Shown here: positions 38,801 to 50,621 of the stretch, in pieces
Position numbering within the stretch: position 1 is the first letter of the stretch
Layout of the letters: each line of letters starts with the position of its first letter
Assembly: GCA_001414485.1 (NCBI GenBank)
Contig: LLEY01000019.1
Span: forward strand, 310,001 to 374,000
Direction: 5' to 3'
DNA length: 64,000 bases
DNA from: Calycina herbarum
Lineage: Eukaryota; Ascomycota; Leotiomycetes; Helotiales; Pezizellaceae
Notes under the pieces: model-generated
The model's input: the letters and a program-made list of their open reading frames with translations, nothing else
Told to the model about the DNA's origin: nothing
Databases searched by the model: none
Translations under genes and position numbers: made by a program

Positions 38801-40252
38801 TACTATTATTATTCTATCTTATTCGTTCTAAACTATTATATAAGTAGTTAAAACAGTAGAATTAATTCCTTAAGTAGAATATAGGCTCTAAAAATCAGGT
38901 TTCTAGTTTTCTATATATATCTATCTATTCCTTCTCTTAAAAGTTCTAATAAATACCTATATCTTACCTTATTTAAGCTTATATATTCTTAGATCTACTT
39001 CTAATAAATTAGATTCTAATTTTAATAACTCTAATAAACTTATTAATAGTAGTAATTCGTATTCTACTTAAAGAGGTAATCTATATTCTATTTCTAACTA
39101 TATATTATAATATTCTTTAAGAAGTAGATTCTAACTATTATTAATATCCTATATCTTACTAACTTATAACTTAATTTCTTCGCTTAGCTATAGGTATATA
39201 GTATCTACTATTATATCTAAGACATCTGTTTTAATCTACGTACTATATTCTCTAGTCTTAAGTTCTTTATTTATACGTTTAATTTTTTCTAGTAAAGCTA
39301 CTTCCTTTTAAACAGTAGTATTAGCTTATTTCTCTTTAAAGTCTTTCTTCTTACTATACTTATTTACTCTATAACTAGAGAGGCTATATTTATAATATAA
39401 GTTCTACTTATATCAACGATCTCGCTTCTTCTAGGAAAGCTCTCTCTTTAGTAGGTTTCTATCTTAAGTTCCTTTCCTTAGTATCTAATAATTCTAAGTA
39501 GTATTAATTTCTATAAGATCTTTATAGTCCTTCTTCCTACTCTTTTCTTATTAATATCTATAACTATCTTTCTTCTCTAGACTTTGCTTATAATTTCGAT
39601 TATTAATCTTAATTATATTATTAGTTAACTTATTAAGTATATCTAGGAAGTCGTCTTAAGCTAGCTCGTTCTTAATACTATTCTTTAATCCTTTATAGAA
39701 CTACTTATATAAAGCTTCGTTATTCTAACTAAGATATATAGAGTATTACTAGAATATTAATATATACTTAGTAGCTAAACTCTTTTATTAGAGGCTATAT
39801 AAGGCTTATACTGCTTTTTTCTTTAAATCTATATCTATAAACGCTTAGTTAATTCCCTTCTTAAATCTAGTAATAGTTAAGAATAATCCCTAAGTGCTTT
39901 TACTTATAAGATTTAATACTTTTCTATTTAATATCTTATTCTTCTAAAAATCCTCTAAATATAATTCTATCTAGTTATATACTACTCTCTTAAGATAGGT
40001 AGTAAGCTATATAACTTAATCTGTTTTATAAGTAAACTATACTAAGTAAAAGTTTAAGTATATTAAAGCTTTTATAATAAACTTAGTAAGTTTCTCTAAG
40101 AAGCCGTCGAATGTTCTTAGTACTAGTAACTTTACTTCCTCTCTAAGAGTAGTAACTATCGCTACTAGTATTATTAGTACTAAGAGTAGCGCGGATATTA
40201 AACTCGAGGATAGCGTAATTTTTAATATTATACTAGCTATACTTCTAAGCAG
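35830..40252 (-). pseudogene. Gypsy-1 copy O gag-pol (integrase to gag)
   Basis: Minus-strand remnant of integrase, RNase H, reverse transcriptase (YLDD position near 37093), protease (near 38070), zinc knuckle (near 39390) and gag. A 73-residue open piece of the Gag N-terminus survives at 40037-40258. It ends where copy M is inserted. Confidence 0.7.
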
Positions 40253-40675
40253 TGTCACGAATCACGTACACACGTGATAAGTGAAGACCAGGCGGCGTCC
40301 TAACAGGTTAAGCACTATCGGAATACTCTTATAATAGATAGGGATCAGTTAGGTTAGCTAAGCGATTCAAGGATTTTATTATAATGATCACGTGACGAAA
40401 GGGACCGCTGGATCGCTAGGCGAACCAGCTCGTTGGATCGCTAGCTCGACAAGCGAGTTAGCTACCTAGGGGAAACGAAGGTTCTATATATACTAGCACG
40501 TCTACTATCTAGATAGGAGCTTCGTACTTAATTTTAGTTATTAATCTTATTATCTTGTTTAACATCTTTAATATAAGTAACGAGTTTACTTCTAAGTAAA
40601 CAACCTAGTATATCTATACTTCTTACTTGTATACTAACCTCTGAGACTTAGTTATATTGTTTGAGTTTCGTTATA
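40253..40675 (+). repeat. Gypsy-1 copy M 5' LTR, U3 type C
   Basis: 423 bp. Starts TGTCACGAATCACG and ends GTTTCGTTATA. The U3 contains CACGTG at about 40279 and 40389 and the tandem-like GATCGCTAG segment. Confidence 0.92.
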
Positions 40676-40706
40676 CTTTAAGCACCTGCTTAGAAGTATA
40701 GTCGCT

Positions 40707-43500
40707 ATGGCCCTAGTAACCCCTACCGTAGTAGCTAGCCTGAATACTAGTTGAGTTAACGTTGTAGGAACATCTAGAAGTGCGACCGGAAGAATACCTG
40801 CTAGTATATAGTTAACTAGGAACGACGACAATGTTAGCATACTAGACGCCCCTAAGCCCTATAAGGTCGAAGCACTTAAGTCTATTAAAGTCAAGATGCT
40901 AGATATGTATTATAGGAAGCGAAAGGAACTTAACTTATTCCTTCTTTAAATAGACATCTACTTTAACTTTAACTCCGACAAGTTTAAAGGCAATTATAAT
41001 TTGCAAACTATCTTTGCTATCTCCTATCTTAGGGGATTAGTATTAGAATAGGCTTAGCTATACTTAGAGGACTTTTTTGAAAATAAGAATAAAGACAGAA
41101 AGATAGAATTAACTAAGGTTATGTTTAAATCTTAAAAAGGATTTAAGATAACTATTAGAAAAGTCTTTAAAGACTTTAATATAATCTGAACAGCTGTATA
41201 TAAGCTTTTAGAATTATGCTAGACTGGATTAGTAATAGATTATACTAATAAGTTTTAACGTTATAGAACGAAGTTAGGATAGGACGCGATTACTCTTATA
41301 GAACTCTTTTATAGAGGATTAAAGATATATATTTATAAGGAAATAGCTAAGTAGAATATATAGTTCTTAACTATTATAGGTATAATTAAGAAAGTTGTCT
41401 AGCTAGATAACTGCCTATATAAATTTAGGAAGAGTAACCCTAGATATAGGGAAAAGAGTAAAGGGTTAAGAAAGTAGAAGTACTCTTATACTAGTAAGTA
41501 TAGTAAGGAGGTAAACACTATATAAAAGAAAACCTTTCTAAAGAAAGGAGGACTTTCTTAGAAAGAACGAAATCATTGATATAAGTAGAACTTATGTTAT
41601 AATTATAGCTAACTAGGCTATAGAGTAAATAAGTATAGTAAGAAGAAAGATTCTAAGAGAAAGAAATAAATTAATACTACTATTTAATAATAGGTAGCTT
41701 TAACCGATTATATTAAACTTATAGATAAGGAGCTTAAAGTATGAGGATATAGAACCTAGATTAAAGATATTAAAGGAATTAGTAAAGTATAAGATACTAA
41801 TAATAATAAGGATCTACTCCTTGAAAAATGTTATAATATATAATTAGTAATAGAATCTAAGCAACCTCTTTAAGTAGAATACGAATTACTACTATTAACT
41901 AGTTCTTTAGAAACATTAGGTTTATCTTCTAGTTTAAAAGGAGAAATGAAGAATAAAGACTTAAAAGCTAGAGAAACTTAAGCTTTCCTTAGAACTTTTA
42001 AATAAGGAAATTAATAGGTATGTATTAATAATTAGAAACTAGATTTCTAGAGTCCTTATATAATATAAGAGGTTAATCTAACTATCTTAATAATATATAT
42101 AGTTATAAGTAATAACCTTAAAATAATAACTCTAGTTAGCCTAATTACTAGACGAAAAACTATTAAAGAAAAGGAACTAGAATAGAAACGCTAACTAATT
42201 AAAAAACCTAGCTACTCTAAAGTAGGGGATGTATAGAAAATATATAATATGTTGGATAAAATTAGTATATAGACATAGTAAGTTCTAATAGGATTTAAAG
42301 AACGAATTAAAACTCCTTTCCTTAGAACACTGCTTGAAAATGTTATACTAGAGGAATTTAAGCGATGTATTATAGTTATGTTAATTAGAAATAATAGGTT
42401 AATACTAAGAAAATATAACTTATAACAACTGTTTAGTATATTATTCTAGGAGCGAAGGGAATTTAATATAACTAGATAGGCTAAGACAGAACTAGAAGAA
42501 ATATGCTATCTATTAGTAGAAGAACTATAGTTTATAGAAACAGTTTAGGAAATAATAGTATAATAGATATAATATAAACTAAGTCTGACTTTAGACTAGT
42601 TATTATAAAAGCGATTTAAAGGAATATTACTAGAGCCTACTAGAATAGTAGAATATTATTAGATATACGAAGTAGTATTATCAGATGAAGAAGGAGTAGT
42701 ATTCTTTCTTTAGTTCTAGATTAGGGCTGTTAAAGAAAAGAATTTAAGGGATTATATATTTAAAGTTTACTATATAAAACTAGAGATAAGTATACTAGAG
42801 GCTACTTTAGATTATCTATATATAAGAGAACTATAGTCTATAGAAACTATTTTAGAAACCAGTTATAAATAGATCTAATATAACTATAGATAAATACTAA
42901 AGTAATTTATAGAGGAAATTCCTAAAACTATAGGAATCGTAGAATATAGATTAGTATATAAGGTAGTATATACTAATAAGGAAAGAGTAAGGTTCTTTCT
43001 ATAGTATAAGGATGAAGAAAGAAAAAAGTATAATTAAGAAAATCGATTTTTCGAAGTCTAATATATTAAAGCAAAGTTAGACGCTACTTTAGGAGAAAGA
43101 TAGTTAGTAATAACTATAGAAGTAAAAGGAAAAAAGTTATAAGTTATAATAGACTTAGGAGTAACAGGCAACTTTATCTCTCTAACAGCTTAAGAGAAGC
43201 TGAACGTTCTAATTAAAGAGATAAGACTATATTAATTAGGAGTGGTTAATAGAATAGATGTTATATATTAAGACGGAATTATTAATTAATAAACTATTCT
43301 AATAGAGATTAATATTAAAAGACACTACTTAGATATATAATTTAATATTATTGAAATAGGAAGTAAGGAAGTAATACTTAGTATACTATAGATTTAGGAA
43401 CATAATCTAGAACGATAACCTTTAGTTAATATAAATACGTAGGTTTGTATTTATAACTTCAAGGTTAGAACGAGGTTAGCGCCACCTCTTCTAAAGCGCT
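40707..43500 (+). pseudogene. Gypsy-1 copy M gag-protease
   Basis: Starts at the ATG at 40707 (context GTCGCTATGG). Gag runs through MALVTPTVVASLNT and DAPKPYKVEALKSIKVK to a CCHC zinc knuckle at codon 297 (41595-41640: CYNYSQLGYRVNKY, with two Cys and the His mutated to Tyr). The frame continues in phase to the aspartic protease site VIIDLGVTGNF (43143-43175; family D-S/T-G). So gag and protease form one frame of about 900 codons. Stops are TAG/TAA at Gln codons and TGA. Confidence 0.75.
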
Positions 43501-46412
43501 AGAACACCTTGTCTAGGGTCCTTCACAGGTTAGTAAGAAAGCTGATAACGAAATACCTATATAGTATAGAGAATTTAAGGCTTTGTTCGAAAACCTAGAA
43601 GACTTACAAGCTTTACTAGAACATTGCTTATAGGATTATAAGATTAAATTAAAAGAGGGTTATCACCTCTTAAAACAGAAGCTTCGGTTATATAACTAGA
43701 AAAGCCTATAGAGAATAGAAAGTTATATAAAGGAAGGTATTAAGAAGGGATATATTAGAAGATCTGAGTTACTAATTACCTTAAACATACTTATTATTAA
43801 GAAGAAAGATAACCTAGATAAGAGAGTATATATTAATTATTAAGAAGTAAATCATACTACAGTTAAGGACGCTTATCCGCTACTACCTAGCTAATACTTA
43901 TAAGACAAGTTAGGTAAGGTAGTACGATTTATAAAACTAGATTAACAAAACGCCTATAGACTTATAAGAATAAAAGTCAAAGACGAATAGAAGATAGTAT
44001 TTACCTTACTATTAGGCCTTTATAAGTATATAGTTATACTATTTAGACTTTATAATATACTAGCTATATATTAAAGACAAAATAATAACATTTTAAAAGA
44101 TCTTTTAAAAGTAATAGTAATTTATTATCTAGATAATATCCTAATCTTCTTAGAAAAAGAAGAAGAATATAAGAGATATATAAGAGAAGTTTTATAATAA
44201 CTTACAAAAGTAAACTCTTAATTGAAACTCTCGAAATACAAGTTTAAAGTAACTTAGACACTTTTCCTAGGATAGGTATTTAGCCTAGAAAAAATAGAAA
44301 TAGATCTAGTAAAGATCTAGAACGTCTTAAACTAGAAGTCACTAGAGAATATAAAAGACGTATAGTCCTTCCTTAGATTTATAAACTTTTACTGTCTGTT
44401 TATATAAGACTACGCAAAGATTACTAAACTAATATTAAGACTAGTTAAGAAAGCTATTAAGTTTATATAGAATAAACAGGCAGAGGAAGCTTTTCAGAAA
44501 ATCAAAGCAAAGTTTATAGAAAAACCTATTCTATACGATTTCGACATAGACAAACCTAGTATAATTGAAACAGACGCCTTAGACACAGCAGTAGGTGCGG
44601 TTTACCTACAGCCAAATAACCAGGGAAAACTTATACCTATTACATATTATTCTAAGACATTTAACCTAGTATAACAAAACTATAGTATCTTCGACAAGGA
44701 ATTACTTACTATAGTATTAGCTTTAGAACACTAGAGAATTTATTTACAGTTAGTAAAATACCTAGTTATAGTTTTATCTGACTATAAGAACCTTAGGACG
44801 TTTATAATAACTAAGGAACTTATAACTAGATAATTAGCTAGATAGTTAGAGATATTAGAAGGATTTAACATTATTATTTAATATATAAAGAGAACGTTAA
44901 ATACTTAAGCTAATACTCTTAGCTAGAAACTTAGATATAAGGGAAATAAGAAGTATAAGAAGATTATAATCTTAAAAACTCTTAAGAATAGAGACTTAGT
45001 ACCTACTATATACGAGATAGTAGTAATAAATAACATTTAAATAGATAAGATTTAAAATATATACAAAGGTTATAATTAGTATATAAAAGGGAAACTATAG
45101 GTTCCTAGCTCGTATATAAAAGAATTTATATAGGAATACTATACTACACCTACTTATAGTTACTAAGGAATTCGTAGAACCCTCTAAAGAATAAGATAAT
45201 ACTATTATATTAATCGATTATCTATAATAGTTAAGAAAGTAATAGTAGAATATAATACTTATACTAGGAATAAGGCTTCCTACTATACACCTTATAAACA
45301 AATGAACACTACTCTAATACCACAGGTACCTTAGAAATCAATATCTATAGATTTTATTATTAAATTACTAAAATCTAAAGATCCGATAACAAGAGTTAAG
45401 TATAATACGATTCTAGTTATTATAGAACGACTTACGAAGTATATAATTCTAATAGTATATATAGAATCAAGTATAGCTAAGGAACTAGTATTTACGTTCC
45501 TTAGAAAAGTAGTCTTAAGACATAGACTATCTAAAGAAATACTCTTAGATAGAGATAAACTCTTTACCTTAAAATTCTAGATCGCTCTTATAAAGCAACT
45601 AGGTATAAAAAGAAAGCTATCTATAGCTTTCTACTCTTAAATAAATAGAGGAAACGAATAAATAAATTAAGTAGTTAAAACATACCTTTATTATTATATA
45701 AACTACTAGTAAGACAACTAGGTAGAACTGCTGCCCTTAGCATAGTTTACCTATAACAGTTTAGTAATAGAAACAATACTTATTATACTATTCTACGCTA
45801 ATTTTAGGTATGAATTATCAGCGTATTAAGAACCGCTGTCTACGACTATCGATAACTAGCTTACTTATATTTACGTCTCGAAAATCAAAGGGCTATATAA
45901 GGAACTTGTAGAGGATTTGTAATTCATAGCTAAAAGAAATACATACTACTATAACAAACGACGTAGTCAGGAGCTAACACTAAAAGAGGAGGATAAAGTC
46001 TACTTAGTACAAAAAAACATTAATATAAAAAGACTAAGTAATAAATTAGATTATAAAAAACTTAAACTATTTAAAATTAAACGTGTTAAAAGACCTTTGA
46101 ATTATAAATTAGCACTACTAAGAACAATAAATATCCACCTAGTATTCTATATATCCTTGCTTAAGCTAGTATTACTAGGAGCACTACTAGCCCTACTTAT
46201 AGAAATTCAACTAGTAAACCTAAACACCGAGTATAAAGTCGAGAGGATTCTTAACTATAGACTTATTAGAAGACAGGTTAGGTATTTAATAAAATAGTTA
46301 GATTACCTATATTTAGAAAATACTTAGGAACCTAGAAAAAACATTAGCTAGTACTTAGAGGAACTTCAAGAGTTCCACCGTCGAAACCTAAGTCTACCTA
46401 TATTACGTAGTT
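43500..46412 (+). pseudogene. Gypsy-1 copy M pol: RT, RNase H, integrase, chromodomain
   Basis: Lies at -1 relative to gag-protease. Shows the RT fingers/palm (VNHTTVKDAYPLLP, about 43850; YYLDNILIF at 44123-44149, family YLDDILIF with one Asp now Asn) and the RNase H start ETDALDTAVGA (44567-44599). The integrase zinc region lies near 45150-45290 and its catalytic core near 45350-45800. A chromodomain at 46097-46380 (NTEYKVERIL, then RYLIK and YLYLENT) closes the protein. The 46097-46297 part is still stop-free. Confidence 0.8.
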
Positions 46413-46949
46413 AGTAGAAAAGGACTTAAGAAAGGCTAGGTCGAGGCCTAGAGCGAGAGCAGGGTTAGAAACGTCAGGCATAGGAAGGGCGGCTAGCCTA
46501 GCAGCCTCTTCTTCTATCCGCTTCTTTTCTTCCTCCTTCTCCTTTTCCTTTCTTTCTAATTCTTCAGTAGCATCTAGCTCCTTAAGAGAGTTAAGACCAG
46601 CTGCTATCATTCTCTGCTTCTAGGTATAAAGCAGTTTCTTTTACTTATTAACCTGAAGGACTTTCACTATAGCCTCATCAGCCTCGTCCTTTAGTCGTTA
46701 GATCTAAGCATCTACGGACTCCTAATCTCGAATAGTCGATATACGGTTCACCTCGCGAACGTCGCAAGTCTTACTGTTCTTTATATAACGACTACAACGA
46801 TTTAGACTTTTATCTTAAGAGGCAACATATTCATTTACAAAACCAGCTTTCAAACATCAGGTATAAGGCGCTATTTTTATTCTAGATAAGTTAATTTCTT
46901 TTCTAAGAGTAATATACTTAATACGTTTCGTTAAACGATCAGGTAGCAT
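46398..46949 (-). pseudogene. Antisense accessory ORF, Cys-cluster plus coiled coil
   Basis: A 184-codon frame (ATG at 46947-46949) on the strand opposite gag-pol, tail-to-tail with the chromodomain. Residues about 30-70 carry a Cys cluster: Y-T-W-C...NRCSRYIKNSKTCDV, where the Tyr positions are probable RIPped Cys. Residues about 70-125 are helical, then a Glu/Lys coiled coil (46398-46610 is stop-free, ERKEKEKEEEKKRIEEE). In the copy at 1539-2126 the Cys-cluster positions also read Cys or Tyr and the coiled coil is kept. Unknown function. Confidence 0.6.
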
Positions 46950-47039
46950 AGTAAAAAGAGAAGAAGGCTACTAGCCTTCTAATAATATTTCTTAGGTTAT
47001 ACTTAAGCGTAGGGACACGCTAAGCTAAGAAGGGGATAG

Positions 47040-47462
47040 TGTTACGAATCATATATACACGTGATAAGTAAAGACTAGGCAGCGTCCTAACAGGTTAAGC
47101 ACTATCAGAATACTCTTATAATAGATAGGGATCGGTTAGGTTAGCTAAGCGATTTAAGGATTTCATTATAATAATCACGTAACGAAAGGGACCGCTAGAT
47201 CGCTAGGCGAACCAGCTCGTTAGATCGCCAGCTCGATAAGCGAGTTAGCTACCTAAGGGAAACGAAGGTTCTATATATACTAGCACGTCTACTATCTAGA
47301 TAGGAGCTTCGTACTCAATTTTAGTTATTAATCTTATTATCTTATTTAACATCTTTGATATAAGTAACGAGTTCACTTCTAAGTAAACAACCCGGCGCAT
47401 CTATACTTCTTACCTATATACTAACCTCCGAGACTTAGTTATATCGTTTGAGTTTCGTTACA
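47040..47462 (+). repeat. Gypsy-1 copy M 3' LTR
   Basis: 423 bp, partner of 40253-40675. Ends TTTCGTTACA, the un-RIPped form of the terminus. Confidence 0.92.
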
Positions 47463-47477
47463 AGCAGGTGCTTAAAG

Positions 47478-47941
47478 TATAATAAAACTTAAATAAACTA
47501 AATAAAGATAACTAAGTCTTAAAGGTTAGTATATAAGTAAGAAGTGTAGACGCGATAGATTATTTACTTAGAAGTAAACTCGTTACTTATATCAAAGATA
47601 TTAAATAAGATAATAAGATTAATAACTAAAGTTATATACGAAGCTACTATCTAATAGTAGACGTGCTAGTCTTATATAGAACCTTTATTTCTTAAGTATA
47701 TCGCTTATATCGCTTATATCGCTTACGTCGCTCGCGATTAAGACGACTAGAGCGATGTAGGCGATCACGTCACATGACCGCACGTGACTTTCAGCAGTAT
47801 TATAACAGTGAGATCCTGAAATCCTTAAATACCTTTCGTATTACTAACTTTCTTCTATATTACCTACTATTCCCGGATATTATATCTTATTCTATTAGAA
47901 TACTATCTAGACTACTTACTACGTAACCGTAGTTCGTAATA
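47478..47941 (-). repeat. Gypsy-1 LTR, type D, 5' LTR of copy O
   Basis: 464 bp. The U3 carries CGCTTATAT tandem units near 47697-47735 and a CACGTG near 47783. The right end abuts the ACTAA duplication. Confidence 0.85.
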
Positions 47942-50621
47942 ACTAAGTTAACTATAAAATCGAGCTTATAAGCCTAAATACTCTCTTATATAGCCTACTA
48001 TATAGGATAACAACTAAGGAACTTCTAGCTATTAAGTAGTATATTCTTAATAACCTCGATAAAGAGTTTATTATTCCTAGCTATATCTCTTTCGCTTCTC
48101 TAGTACTGTTTATAAAGAAGCTAGATAGAAGCTTATAGCTCTATATTAACTACTATAAACTTAACTTTCTTACGTATAAGAACTAGTACTCTCTTCTACT
48201 AATTAATAAAACTCTTATATAAATTACTAGTACTAAAATCTTTATAAAGCTTAATATTTATTAAGCTTTTAACTATATTTAAATAGATCTAGACTCTAAA
48301 GAGCTTATAACCTTCTAGACCTACTATAGTACGTTTAAGTATAAGGTAATAAGGTATTACCTTTTAGCTTAACTAATAGTTCTACTATATATTAGAGATA
48401 TATAAATAGCGTTCTTATAGAGTATCTTAATAACTTTTATATAGCTTACTTTAATAATATTCTTAAATACTCTAATAATAAGCTTAAATATATTAAACAC
48501 GTTTATAAAGTCTTAGAACAGCTTTATAAAGTTAGACTATAAGTAGATATTAAGAAGACAGAGTTCTATATTACTTATATAAAGTACCTTAGTTTTATTA
48601 TCTTTATAAATAATATTAAAGTTAACCTAGAAAAGATCTTAGTAATTATTTCTTAGAAATACCCTAGTACTATTAAAAGTATCTAGTCTTTTCTAGGTTT
48701 TTATAACTTTTATTAACGTTTTATTTAAGATTATAAACAGATTACTTATCTAGTAAACTACTTTATAAGTAAAGAAGTATTATTTAATTTCAACTTAGAC
48801 TATAAAAAAGCTTTTAATATATTAAAAGAAGTCTTAGTTACTATACCTCTCTTATACTACTTTATAACTAATTTAGAGACTATAGTTAAGACTAACACTT
48901 CTAATAGAGTAGTTATAGCTATAATATTATAATATATATCTAAAACTAAACTATAGAGACTTATAAGATACTTCTTAAAGATAATAAACCTTATTAAACT
49001 AAATTACTAAATCTATAATAAGAAGATATTAGCTATTATCTACTTATTTAGATAATAATAAGCTAATCTTACTTAAACTAGCTTCTGGATTAAAGTCTTT
49101 ACTAATTATAAGGCTTTAGAGTACTTTATAACCTCTAAAACCTTAAACTAGTAGTAAGTAAGATAGATAGAGTTTCTATTAGAATTCTACTTTATAATTA
49201 TATTTTAAGCTAGTAAGTAAAACAAAAAAATAGATATACTAATATACTAAGAGTAAGACGTTAGCTTATAAAATAACCTAAAAGTATTTATAAGATAATA
49301 AACCTTACTTACGTCTAATTAGTTAGATCTACGTATTACTACTTAATTAGAACCTTCTATAATACTAGCTCTAGTTACTTTAGAACCTTTACTTAACCTT
49401 ATTAACTAATTACTTACTACTAACTATAACTCTCTAGACTTTAAAAAAGACTAGATAAAAGCTACTTATAAAGACTAGAACTAGATAATAGAGAATAGAT
49501 TACTTCTTTAGTAAAAGAGACTTATAGTTCTAGATTAAAGAATCTTATAAATAGATCTAATTTATAAGACTTATATATAAGTTTCTATAGCTTACCTTAG
49601 ACAAACTAAGACAGTAGCTATTCTTACTTATAGATACTAGTAGAAAGGTTTATAGACGTTTATAAAAACCTATATTAGTAACTATAGAGACTATCGACGT
49701 ACTATAGTACTATACGACTATAAACCTAGCTTTTTATATCTATTACTAGTTCTAGAGCGTTTCTAGTAATATATTACTATAGACTATAAGTCTTTCCCTA
49801 CTAATAAAAAAGGTTATAATATCTTATAAGTAGTTATAGATCGCCTAACTAAGTAATTATTCTTAATCCTCTATCTAAAGATAGTTATAGTATAAGATAT
49901 AGCTTAAATATATATTATATAGATATATTAAATCTATAACTATTTATAAAGTATTGTTTTAGACTATAGACTATAGTTTATCTCTTCTTTCTAGTCTAAA
50001 TTCTATAGAATCCTTAGTATAAAGCTTAAGCTATCTACTACTTTCTACTCTTAGACTAATAGATAAACTAAAATAATAAATTAATAGATTAATTAATATT
50101 TATAACCTTTTATTAGTTACTACTAGAATAACTAGAGTGAGCTTATCTCTATTTTAGACTACGCCTAGCTTATACTTCTATATAAGAGTCTAGAAGAGCT
50201 TTCGCTCTTTAAAGTAATTAATAGATATATAACTACTATATTCTTTAACTAGAATCGCTTAGATAAACCTATAACTATATATAAGCAGCTAAACTAGATA
50301 GATATAAAGATACTAGTATAAAGAATATATAATACTTAGACTATAATAAAGGAATTAGTAAGTAAAGTATAAGAATACTATATTAAGTCTATAAACTAGA
50401 CTTAAAGAGTAGTAGACTTCGACGTAGACGACTTTATTTAAGTATTAGCTTATAATTAGAAGATAAACTAGCTAAGCTATAAGCTAGATAGATAAAACGA
50501 GAGTCTATTCTAGATTATAGCTTATAAAGACTACTCTTTCTAGCTAAGAGAATATTAGCTAGGCTATTCGAGGGTTCGAATAGATTATATATACCTTCTA
50601 GCTTAAAAATACTAAGTAGTA
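47942..50621 (+). pseudogene. Gypsy-3 pol, RT to integrase
   Basis: Resumes the frame interrupted at 25207: NYKIEL, then LLAIKQYILNNLDKEFI, SFASLVLFIKKLDRSL, KIFIKLNIYQAFNYI (RT), then RNase H, and an integrase core (about 49780-50050, IVSDYRLQFISSFQ, family SDRG.QF.S.F). The far C-terminus runs to about 50620. All stops are RIP-type. No 3' LTR was recognised before the satellite begins. Confidence 0.75.

Larger units (their letters stand above)
40253..47462 (+). mobile_element. Gypsy-1 copy M, complete chromovirus, TSD AGCAG
   Basis: 7210 bp with two 423-bp LTRs and a perfect duplication AGCAG (40248-40252, 47463-47467). It is inserted 15 bp into the interior of copy O, in opposite orientation. 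A purine tract AAGAAGGGGATA precedes the 3' LTR. All chromovirus domains are present and in order. It is the best reference copy of the family in the window, although every frame contains RIP-type stops. Confidence 0.92.
25208..47941 (-). mobile_element. Gypsy-1 copy O (outer), carrying nested elements, TSD ACTAA
   Basis: The outermost pair of Gypsy-1 LTRs (25208-25663 and 47478-47941), flanked by a perfect 5-bp duplication ACTAA (25203-25207, 47942-47946). Own interior sequence survives at 35830-40252 and 47463-47477. The left part (25664-35829) was replaced by a second Gypsy-1 (copy N), and copy M (40253-47462) was inserted near the start of gag. Minus orientation. Confidence 0.85.

Noticed and set aside
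40652..40840. 62-residue minus-strand open frame
   Set aside because: Antisense to the end of the 5' LTR and the gag start of copy M. The sense strand carries the real gag ATG at 40707.
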